This document shows positions 21,103-29,983 of a stretch of 64,000 nt of DNA, piece after piece. Source of the DNA: Neelides folsomi. Lineage: Eukaryota; Arthropoda; Collembola; Neelipleona; Neelidae. The position numbers and the translations under genes are program-made. Where the stretch lies: positions 248,001 through 312,000 of the forward strand of contig JAQGBZ010000015.1 of the NCBI GenBank assembly GCA_034687125.1. The letters are read 5' to 3'. A model generated the notes under the pieces. It did no database searches. It saw only the letters and a program-made list of their open reading frames with translations, and was not told the origin of the DNA. Numbering within the stretch: position 1 is the stretch's first letter; every line of letters begins with the position of its first letter.

Positions 21103-22814
21103 TTAAATTGCGAAATCGGGGAAAATGCTTAAGTGCTTCTTTTTCGTTTTGTTATAAGGTTTAAAACAACCTTCCTCGTTCCCTTTGCCGGAGAGCCCAA
21201 AAGCATTGCGAACAATTCCATATATTTTGAATCTTTTCCTTGGCCCTTGTTCAGCCCGACTTTTACATCCGTTTGATCCAACCAGGGCTGCAGTTGTAGC
21301 TCCAAAATGACCTTCGTCTACGACGCCTTTTCCAACCCGCACTTTTGTCCGCCATTGCCACAAAGAAACGTCCCAGGCTGTCTCTTCATCTCTCGTCAAA
21401 AGATCGGGGTCGTGAACGAGTCGTTCGGAATTATACAAATCCACTGATGCAGCGCGATAATTTGAACAACCACGAAGATTCAAATATCCGCGCCCGTAAT
21501 ATTTCTTTCCTGATGCTAATTAAAGACAATTAAAATTTCTGAATGAAAATTAAAGTTGTAAACACAGCATACAACTTTTAAAAACTTTTATTTTATTATT
21601 AAGTTTAATATATAATATAACTTTAAAAAAAATTAAGCTGTTTAATTACCGTCGCAGTCTTTATCCATCATCTTCTTTTTTAATGGTTTACAGTTGTTCA
21701 TAGTGGATTTAATACAAATTTCTTCTTTTTTGCTTGTAAGACCGTTTGATTCAAAGAGTATTTGCGCCAATGCCATTGCTGCTTCTTCTTTTGAGCGAAT
21801 TCCACCTTTGGGTCGAGCGCCTTCAACGAAACACCGCCATTGGCGTCTCGTCGGTGATGGATAATTGTTACGCTTTCCGGCTCCATTTGGACTTGATGTG
21901 ACAGCACGAAGGAATTCCGCCCAAGTGATCTCGTCTTCGCCTATGACATAATTCAACAATTTACTCATACAATAATTCTTATCAACCGAAATTAAATTAT
22001 ACCAATTCACTGCTAAGTTTTTTTTAAAAAGACCGTTAATATAAATTTGAAAATTCCCGCTACCTTCAATGTCCGGACTATACAACGCGGGCGGATAAAT
22101 TTCACTTTGCATCTGCGGTTCTTTCCTTCGTTGTTCTGTGTATTGCCCTTTTTTCTTCTTCTTATCAACTTCTTCTCTTTTGGGGTATTTTTCCACTTTG
22201 GTGTAATAAGGAGATTCCAATTGGCTCAGCGGGTTCAATGGAATTTTATGATGGGGATGATAATTAATAGAAGGGTAATTAAAATGAGAAGAAGAAGCTG
22301 CCGGGATTTCTTCATGGTTTTCAATATGTCCCACTTGGTAGACCATCGTGGTTGTCTCAGCCGGCTTTTTATTGTAAAAACTACTAAAGAAATTTTGATG
22401 TTTTGAAGGTTCTTGTTGTATTTGTGAAGTTGTCGGGTCTGTGGGTGGACGCGGCGGGCGATGGATTTGTGGAGTGATTGACGAAAGTGTTTGAGGTAAA
22501 AATGAAGCAGCGGAGGAAGTTAAACCTTCAATTCCTTTTTGGAAAATTGTCCCGATTTTCCACTGGGACGGGGGTGAAATGGCGGGTTGGGGCGGATTCG
22601 GTGGCGGGTAATTAGGACTTTGGGTCTGGACATGATGATAGTCGTGGTAATTGTGATGGACATTTTGGATATTTAGGGGTTCATACACAGGAATGCGAGG
22701 AACAAAGTTTTTGTCGAAAGGATCGAAACGTCTTCGTGGTGGAAGGTCCCACATCAATGTGGAATCCACTAATTCCTCCAATGAGAGAAAAATAACCATC
22801 AAATGGAAAATCAT
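21103..22814 (-). CDS. Secreted GH19 chitinase-like protein
   Basis: The C-terminal half matches glycoside hydrolase family 19 (chitinase class I/II and lysozyme-like fold). ITWAEFLRAV opens the domain and YPSPTRRQW follows. AMALAQILFESNGL holds the position of the catalytic acid Glu, normally in an HET context, here FES. KKYYGRGYLNLRG and NYRAAS match the family's YYGRG block, then VSLWQW and HFGATTAALVG. The N-terminus starts with a short hydrophobic segment consistent with a signal peptide, followed by about 230 residues rich in Pro, His, Tyr and Gln. Exons: 22814-22064, 21940-21650 and 21515-21103, giving 484 residues. The first intron (21941-22063, 123 nt) is in frame, so retention would give 525. 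Activity is uncertain because the histidine before the catalytic Glu is replaced. Family assignment is confident, substrate is inferred. Confidence 0.82.
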
Positions 22815-24091
22815 CTTGGATTAAATTAATAGAAAATGATAACTAAACTTTAACCAAAATGATCAGCACAAATTGACAAATCAAAAACTATTAATCAACT
22901 GAAGTTAAATGATTAACACCAATTAATTAACACTTTTAAGTAATTTTAAGTAATTTAAGTAATTAATACTCATTTGATTTTTAGATTTATTCTTAATTGG
23001 GAGAAGAATTTTTGAGTGTTGAAGTTTGAGCCTCCGAGTTATAAATAAAAGTTGAGGACTAATTTGTGCAAGTGTCTGAGAAAGTGAAAATGTGAAAATG
23101 ACTATCTTTAGAGAAAGATGAATGGAGGAGATAAGGAATTGTGTGATTCTCCTCATGGTCCATGTGGATTGTTGTTGGAGAGTTTGTGCCGTTGTTGGAG
23201 ATGTTTGGAGTGTTGTCGGAAGAGTGAAAGCGTGGCAATCGGAAGTTCCTCATTCCAACTCTGAGTGAATGTGAGAATGGGGCGTTGTTCACCTTCAACT
23301 TCACTTTGGGTTTGGTGGGAATCCGGCGGATCTTCACGCTTTGGGTCAAATCAAATCATCTCGACTCGTCTCTGCCAACTTTCATGCATTCACTGTTTAA
23401 TCAAAAGTTTAATGCAATTTAATCAGTTAAACGTTAAATCCATTATGCGTAGATATACTATAAATTGTAAATACCGTAGCTTAATTTGTTTTATTCAAAT
23501 TACAATAAATGTTTTAATTACAATTCTCATAAAAAAGTTATATTTTTGCTTTTATTATAAGTTTTATAAGAGATATTTTAGTGACTTGAATATAATTAAT
23601 TACATAAATTTAATGAATTCTGGAAATTGAAGAAAGTGAAAGTGAAAATTCGGGTGAATTGCAACTTGCAAGTTGAAATGAAGATCTAGAAAAAGATCCA
23701 TCTCGGTCACTTCATTGGAATATTCACAATTCACAGATATTTACTTCCCTATTAATATTTAACTTTAATTTTGCTCGTTTATATTGACCAATGTCAATGA
23801 TATTTTTATTGGACATCTTGAATCTAAACTTGGCCCTTGTTTGTAATGGACTGGGTTAAATTTTATTTACCCTTGCCTTGTTTTCAACAAAGTTATGATG
23901 AGACTCCTCTCAATTTCTTTCATAGGTGATTAAAATTAATATACATTATCCTTATATATTAATATTATCCCTATGTACAATCCCTTTAATATACAGTTAG
24001 ACAAACCTTAAATATAAAATTTAATACTAATTTACATGAATTATTTTTTTTATCAATTTCCAGAATTCGACGTGGTATTAAAGAATATGAA
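22815..24091. other. Divergent spacer between GH19-like and zinc-knuckle genes
   Basis: Mostly AT-rich. A 96-codon frame on the minus strand (23349-23059) with an ATG start is present but has no recognisable domain and no splice support; it may be 5' UTR of the GH19-like gene. Sequence from 24064 is in frame with the next gene and may be coding if an upstream exon exists. Confidence 0.4.
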
Positions 24092-24761
24092 ATGAGAGAC
24101 GACGAGACCGTGTTTTGGTTCCTGCTTGGAGCACGTGAAGATTTAATTTCAGTAATTTCATATTTTTTGATAATTTACTTTTAAAATGATTTCTTTGATT
24201 GTAATTTAAACCCTTTGTACTTAACTTATAGAGAAGAATATGAAACGATGTTTAATTTTTATAGAAACTCCCATTTGACCCTGTCCTTCAAGAGGGCTAT
24301 GAATCAGTTGAATTCCTGGACATTTTGAAGAAAATTGAAAACAATCATCAATTTAATCCTCCTTATAGGGAAGGGAGACTTCAGAATTGTTACAATTTTG
24401 GATATTGCTTTTTGTGTAAACGTTGGGGGCACAAAGTAATTATTGTTTAATTCCTCTCTTTTCCGAAATTAAATTAATAATTTACTTTCTTCTTGTTTTA
24501 CTATAAATATTATAGCTAAAATTTTGTTAGTTAATTTTAATTGAGTATGTTTAAATGCAGACTCGTTATTGCCGCCTTCATCAGGATTACAAAGGAACAC
24601 CGTCTCAAATTCGAGCTAAGAAACGAGCTAATAAAAAGATGAACAAAGACAACGAAGAATCAAAGCGACTTAAGGAAGATTCAGAATCTTCCAATTTTCC
24701 TATCCTAAAAGACTATAGTGATAATTTGATAGCTGGCACCGTTAGGAAATTTAGTCATTAA
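24092..24761 (+). CDS. Small CCHC zinc-knuckle protein, unknown family
   Basis: Three exons (24092-24151, 24265-24435, 24561-24761) give 143 residues with canonical GT-AG junctions, all in phase 0. A CCHC zinc knuckle (C-x2-C-x4-H-x4-C, CFLCKRWGHKTRYC) spans the second intron. That supports both the intron and the gene. The C-terminal third is basic and charged (KKRANKKMNKDNEESKRLK), suggesting nucleic-acid binding. The start is uncertain: the first exon opens behind an acceptor at 24063 and is readable from 24064, so the true N-terminus may lie in an unrecognised upstream exon. I do not recognise the family. It does not look like a retroelement Gag, since no protease or polymerase frame follows and the coding part is intron-split. 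Confidence 0.62.
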
Positions 24762-25627
24762 ACCTCATATGATATTATATTATATATTCAACATTAATAA
24801 TACAAGAATTTGTTACACTAGACTAGAATTTTAATAAATATCTTATATACTTATTTATTATATGCTTATATCAAATATTTGCAATAATTATGAAGGTAAT
24901 TACATACAATGGGTATTGAATTGAAAATTATGGTTAGTAAAATGTATTTCGAGTATACTATAAAGACTATCTTGTTTATACCATAAGATACATATTTCAT
25001 ATTTATGTGGATCTTTCCAAATTGCTTAAAAATAATGATAGCAATAAAAACTAAATCGATCATGAGATTATCAACATCTTGGGCATTTGTAAATGTGTGT
25101 AATGTAATTACAGATAGCAATGTTAGGTTAAATTAACTATCGGTACTAGTATAATTTGTAGTTATTGTATATAACATGCATTATGTTTGTATTACCTGTA
25201 TATCACAAACTTAATTGTAATTTTAACAAAATATTATTGGATGTTTTTGGTGAATCTATAATAAAATTGAATTTATTAATTGTTTTTTTTATTTATTCGC
25301 AATATATATGTTATGTAGATTATTTTTGATTTTCTTGTATATAATTGAACGAGCATGTCATTGAGTTTTTTTTTAAATGAGTAATTGTATTCAGACAGGT
25401 GATTGTAAAACATTATATTATAGTTTTATAACTAATGTTTATCGATATAGTCTAGAATAAATATTTATATTAGAGAAAATATAAAACCTTGACGTATTCA
25501 ATTTCATTTCATTTCTGATACAAATCAATATCGAATCATATTTGATATTGATTTTATTTAAGAAGATTGACGTGTGACGTAAATAGTAATAATTGTAATA
25601 ACAACAAATGCGTTCTTTCATTAAGCT

Positions 25628-25660
25628 TAAATTGGTTCATATAATTTATGAACCAATTTA
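25628..25660. repeat. Perfect 14-bp inverted repeat with 5-nt loop
   Basis: TAAATTGGTTCATA at 25628-25641 is followed after five bases by its exact reverse complement at 25647-25660. It could form a cruciform or an RNA hairpin. It lies about 300 bp upstream of the first secreted-peptide gene. Confidence 0.85.
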
Positions 25661-25896
25661 TAGATAGATAGAACGAACATAGTCAAGCATATTACTGTAA
25701 ATACAGTTTTAAGTTTATTGTATTGGATAATAATAAATCAAGGTTGGGAAAAATTTAGTTGTCAAATAAATGATAGACAGCATCCTGAAAGATGTTATAG
25801 TGGAGAATAATGGAGCCATCAGTTATTTTGAAATCAGGGGCCAGATTGTGCAAATAAAAGGAGTAAGACAAAGATAGATGTCTGAAATTTGATTCC

Positions 25897-25904
25897 TATT
25901 TAAA
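25897..25904 (+). promoter_or_regulatory. TATA-like box of secreted peptide gene 1
   Basis: TATTTAAA lies 58 bp before the ATG at 25962, leaving room for a start site near 25930 and a short leader. No other TATA-like string is better placed. Inferred from spacing only. Confidence 0.4.
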
Positions 25905-25961
25905 CCCTTTATTCTGCCATTCACACTAAGTGAATTTGTCAAGAATACTCAAATTAACAAG

Positions 25962-26743
25962 ATGAAATTCGCTTTAATTTTCCTAATGATTTGTGGAGCG
26001 GCGTTAGCCAAACCTTTAGAAGAAGGCGAATTATTGGAATTATCAGTGAGTTTCAATTTGATTAATATAATTATTTTAAATTGTTTATTATCTGCACCTG
26101 ATTCTATTTTAAGTATATTTAAAGTTAATTGACTACGCTAATAATTTTGCAAATGGTTAAAATATTTAATAGGTTGAAGAAGATGAGCTTGTAGAATTTA
26201 AAGGAAGTCTTGCTGAACCAGTTGAACCAGAATCAAGTTTGATATTTTAATAAAAAAATTTATCAGTATATTTAAAAATTTAACATTCTATTCGAATGGG
26301 TTATGTTATCGTTATACGTATTAATTAACTTTAATTATTAAACCTTTCATATTATTATTATACACATACAAAGACAATTGTAGTTTTGATACTAAAGTTT
26401 GGAAATGATGTATTTTAGAATGTCTCGGTATACTCGCTATACTGGAAGGGATTGCACTATTATCTGCACTTCAATCAAGGAGTAAGTTTATCTAAAAAAG
26501 AAACTAAATTACTTAAACATTTTTATATGGAAATTAAATATATATTATATATATTTAAATTAAAAGCAACTACTACGGCCGCCACAGTTTCAAAGGCTCC
26601 CAACCAGGTTGCCAGTGTCCACTGGGAGACTTTGGGATCACGTAAGATTATCATCTATTGAAAATTTAAATTTATGCATATTTTTGTTATAACACCTTTA
26701 ATTATAACTAATAAATCTTTTTGCAGTACTTATGAGGGGATAA
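25962..26743 (+). CDS. Short secreted peptide precursor, tandem copy 1
   Basis: Five small exons (25962-26045, 26173-26236, 26419-26481, 26567-26641, 26727-26743), all GT-AG, encode 100 residues. The N-terminus MKFALIFLMICGAALA is a clear signal peptide. An acidic segment follows (LEEGELLELSVEEDELVEFK), then the conserved FKGSLAEPVEPES. A hydrophobic segment comes next (KCLGILAILEGIALLSAL), then a Thr/Ala-rich stretch, and the protein ends GSLLMRG. The neighbouring gene at 27451 has the same five-exon plan, the same intron phases and the FKGS-AE-EPE motif, which validates this model despite weak coding signal. The family is unknown to me. An acidic propeptide followed by a hydrophobic helix resembles secreted antimicrobial or membrane-active precursors, but that is speculation. 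Confidence 0.75.
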
Positions 26744-27450
26744 AGGTTTCCGACAATATATTAATGATGTCGTTTATGACTAATCATATAAAAAATGTTA
26801 GTAGTCTTTAATTTCAAAATTCATTTTTAAATTTACTAAACGTAATAAAAATAAATGTTTAAATTTATGTTAAAATTTATTGAATGAATAGGATATTTCC
26901 ATTTCATTAAATAGCAAAACTCATCTAATATCAAAAAATATTCATTGAAATGTTAAATTATTCGTTAGTTTATTTATATTTAAAATATAAATAATTTAGT
27001 CATGTAGGTAAATTGGGGATAAAGCATTAAAAAGAATAATTTCATATTTCAACCCAAATCAGCAAAATTAAGCATCCAAAATTAAAGTCAGTTGAATAAT
27101 AATACTAAATGTAAGCATTGTTAATATTCAGTATTTTTTGCTTGAACTTGAACCTGGAAAATATAGAGCAAATATTGATGCAGGTAACTCATTAAAGCTA
27201 GTATATTGCATATCTATTATAAAGTAAAAATATTTTATTAATTATGCGGTAAATAATAAAATTGAGAAGTTGGACATTTTGTCCCTGAAAATAAACCTGG
27301 ATTTATTTAATCACGAGGCAAAAGAAGGAAATAGACCCATTAATATTTTCACATAAATATGTCTCAATCTCACGTTGAGCATCAAACTCATAAGAGTTAT
27401 AATAATCTTGAAATATTCAAAATCTTAAAAAGAGAGATTAAGTAATTAAA

Positions 27451-28417
27451 ATGAATTTTTTTCTAATTTGCCTCCTTTGCTCTATGGGCATTTCTTGGGC
27501 GCATCAAGTAAAAACTCTTCATGAGGTAAAAGAAAATAAATTTGTAAGTTGTTTATTAAATGAATATTTTTATTGTCAACATCATTATAATTCAAATTAC
27601 TTGTCAGTATTTTCAAAAATATTTTGGATTGGTAAAAAATATTATTTTGAAGCTATATTAATTAATACAATATTATCTAAATATAATATACGGTAATTTT
27701 AATGTCTAATAATTACACGTTACACCCATGCTTCCAATTAGTTTGAAGATGACAATGAAATGGAAGAGTTTAAAGGGTCTTTTGCTGAAGTTTATGAACC
27801 TGAAACAAGTTTGTTCTTAAAGTCAATAGATAAATTAATCTGTTTTAATATTTAAACTCGAGAGGTTAATTTTGGTTTAGAATGTATAAAACTTCTTTTG
27901 CTCCTTGCTGCCATTTATGCTGCAAAACAAACTGGTAATTTATTTGTACAAAATGAAATTAATACAAGTCAGAGCAGCATAGAATTTAAAGGATTATTAC
28001 TTAAACTTGTTTTTTTCACATTAATTAATTTCTAGGATTTAAATGAAATTTAAAAGGATTTCATTTATTAAATTGTATATAAAAAGGTCTTTCAATAGAA
28101 TGCTACGCTGACTATAATTATGACAAAAATTATAATATACTTAATAATTGCTTACAATATGTAATATCCTTAATGTTAATACAATTTCCACAGCTGCGAA
28201 CACTAATGCTATTACTGCTGCGCCGGCAGTTTCAAGCGCTCCAGTAAAAGCCCCAGCTTCTGGATCGCAATCTTCCTCCATTCAATTTGTTCCATTATAT
28301 ATGTGTATGTATTTAATATTTACTACACATTTTATTCATAGTCATTAAATTAATTCATTAATTGGATGTAAATATTTTTAATCTACAGGGGCCATGAATT
28401 TAGGCAGAAAAAAATAA
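27451..28417 (+). CDS. Short secreted peptide precursor, tandem copy 2
   Basis: Five exons (27451-27525, 27742-27808, 27881-27934, 28194-28304, 28389-28417) encode 111 residues. The signal peptide is MNFFLICLLCSMGISWA. The acidic part carries FKGSFAEVYEPET, aligned with FKGSLAEPVEPES of copy 1. Exon 3 encodes KCIKLLLLLAAIYAAKQ, the counterpart of the hydrophobic KCLGILAILEGIALL. Exon 4 is Ala/Pro/Ser/Thr-rich (ITAAPAVSSAPVKAPA). The end is WAMNLGRKK. Intron positions and phases match copy 1 exactly, so these are tandem duplicates that have diverged strongly outside exon 2. Function unknown. Confidence 0.75.
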
Positions 28418-28981
28418 ACGTTTGAATTCATTAATGTATCAAATTATTGTGGGAAAAAATTAATATTTTAATTTGGTTAAAAATTCTCAATCAATTCAGT
28501 TTTCAATTTTCCCATAAAGTCTCAAAATCAAAAAAAAATATTTCGAACGAACGTTAATTATTTAATGGAGAATTTTATATTGTTTTTCGTGCATATTTAT
28601 TCAAATAAATTTTAATTATGTATTAACACAAATGTAATAAATGGTACATTTAATAAATAAAATTTGATTTAACAATTAAGAAATAAATACATAATTGTTA
28701 TGAGTTAATTATTTTTGATTCGCGCTGGGAACACGCGTGAGTTTGAACTAACCGCTTAAATATGCATATGTGAGGCCGAGGTAACGCTTGTGCACGTTAC
28801 CATATAAGCCCCGTTTGAGCATATTCAATAATTCGATTAAAATTCACGCTTGTTCCCTGTACGAATCAAGTACAGGTACAATGATTATAATTATAAATAA
28901 TGTTACAATTAAAAACAAAAAACAAAAAATCATATTATACAATTAAAAAACAATATTAGAATATTAAATAAATTAAATGCT
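28418..28981. other. Spacer holding a 151-bp fold-back element
   Basis: Between the peptide genes and the methyltransferase-like gene. AT-rich apart from the element at 28717-28867, which has its own entry. No coding region seen. Confidence 0.5.
28717..28867. repeat. 151-bp fold-back element with 26-bp inverted ends
   Basis: The left end (28717-28742, GATTCGCGCTGGGAACACGC and on) matches the reverse complement of the right end (28842-28867) at 20 of 26 positions, including uninterrupted GATTCG, GGGAACA and GCGTGA. A smaller perfect hairpin, GGTAACG/CGTTACC, sits in the centre at 28780-28801. The element is less AT-rich than its surroundings. It could be a miniature transposon or a structured RNA gene. 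No target duplication was obvious and I matched it to no known RNA. Confidence 0.7.
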
Positions 28982-29983
28982 TCAAGATGAATGCTCCGAG
29001 GTTCTTTCGTAAATGCCAATGAAATCGACATCTTCCAATCCGAATCTTTGATAAAGAATCAAATCCCAATCTGCCGTAGGGAAATCTTTGTTTTCTTTCA
29101 AGTCTAGAGGTGAAGGGTCACAATATTGCTTCGCCACCGGTCCAATCAATACAACATAAGACCCACGGAATTTTTGAAGATATTTCTTAAAAAGTTCTCC
29201 ACTGTTGAAATATGAGAATAAAATGGCGTCTCCTTGTTCTCCGAAATATTCCTCTAGGTCGAAGGTTTCTCCGAAGTAATGCAAGTAGTGGAAAACCGGT
29301 GGAGCGTATTTCGACTCCCACCAACTTGAATCAACTTCAATACATTTCACACTCAATTTCTTCTCATTCTCACAATTTTTTAAAGTTCCCGCCTCGACAT
29401 TTGGCGCACTTTTTATAACTTCATCAATTTGTTCATTTTTAATACTTCCACCATTAGCACAAGATTTTTCATTTAATTCTTTATTTAATAGTGAATTTGA
29501 ATTTATTTTTGGGAAATTTTGGCCGTTTTTCTCATTTTCATTCAATTTATCGCAATTCGGAATTTCCGTCTGTTCAATAATTTTCTCTTCGGTATTTTCA
29601 ATTAATAGTGAATTATCGATCATATTATCAAAATCGGCAAATTCGTATTTTGATTTATAATGGCAATCTTCATAAAATTGAGCAATGAGCCATTCCAGCA
29701 ATCCCGTCCCACATCCAATGCTAAACAATCCCCGCACATCTCTTGAGTAAAAGAAATTGCTAATAATCTCCAAATCCGATCTTGTGGGAATTGGCCACAA
29801 AACGTTTTTCAAAGCATATTGTTCAGCGTGAGTTCCTTTTAAAGTCACTTTCTTGAAATGGTCGAGGATTTCTTCCACGTCGTCTTTTTGGTAAAATTGT
29901 ATCACTTTCTTCACAACTTCTTCCTCCTTTGAACCCATTTTACTCCCAGGGCTGACCAGAACTGACTTTGAACTCGACGGCAT
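28982..29983 (-). CDS. Methyltransferase-like protein, intronless
   Basis: A single open frame of 333 residues on the minus strand. Residues about 80-95 contain FSIGCGTGLLEWLIAQF, a typical GxGxG SAM-binding motif after a beta strand. Downstream are an acidic strand end (KCIEVDSSWW), a DAILFSYFNSG segment in the place of motif IV, and a final beta region. Between them lies a low-complexity Asn/Glu/Lys-rich insertion of about 75 residues. This supports a class I methyltransferase fold, but substrate and family are not recognised. The first ATG is used; a second Met at residue 16 is a possible alternative start. Lack of introns is unusual for this window, but the codon use resembles its neighbours. 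Confidence 0.75.
   Translation of the reverse strand: MPSSSKSVLVSPGSKMGSKEEEVVKKVIQFYQKDDVEEILDHFKKVTLKGTHAEQYALKNVLWPIPTRSDLEIISNFFYSRDVRGLFSIGCGTGLLEWLIAQFYEDCHYKSKYEFADFDNMIDNSLLIENTEEKIIEQTEIPNCDKLNENEKNGQNFPKINSNSLLNKELNEKSCANGGSIKNEQIDEVIKSAPNVEAGTLKNCENEKKLSVKCIEVDSSWWESKYAPPVFHYLHYFGETFDLEEYFGEQGDAILFSYFNSGELFKKYLQKFRGSYVVLIGPVAKQYCDPSPLDLKENKDFPTADWDLILYQRFGLEDVDFIGIYERTSEHSS

Larger units (their letters stand above)
24762..25961. other. AT-rich spacer upstream of the secreted peptide pair
   Basis: No coding region is supported. It contains a perfect 14-bp inverted repeat at 25628-25660 and, close to the following gene, a TATA-like box at 25897; both are listed separately. Confidence 0.5.

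Noticed and set aside
23059..23349. 96-codon minus-strand frame with GMRNFRLPRF, resembling an RF-type neuropeptide
   Set aside because: No signal peptide, no Gly-basic amidation site after the motif and no splice support; more likely leader sequence of the GH19-like gene.
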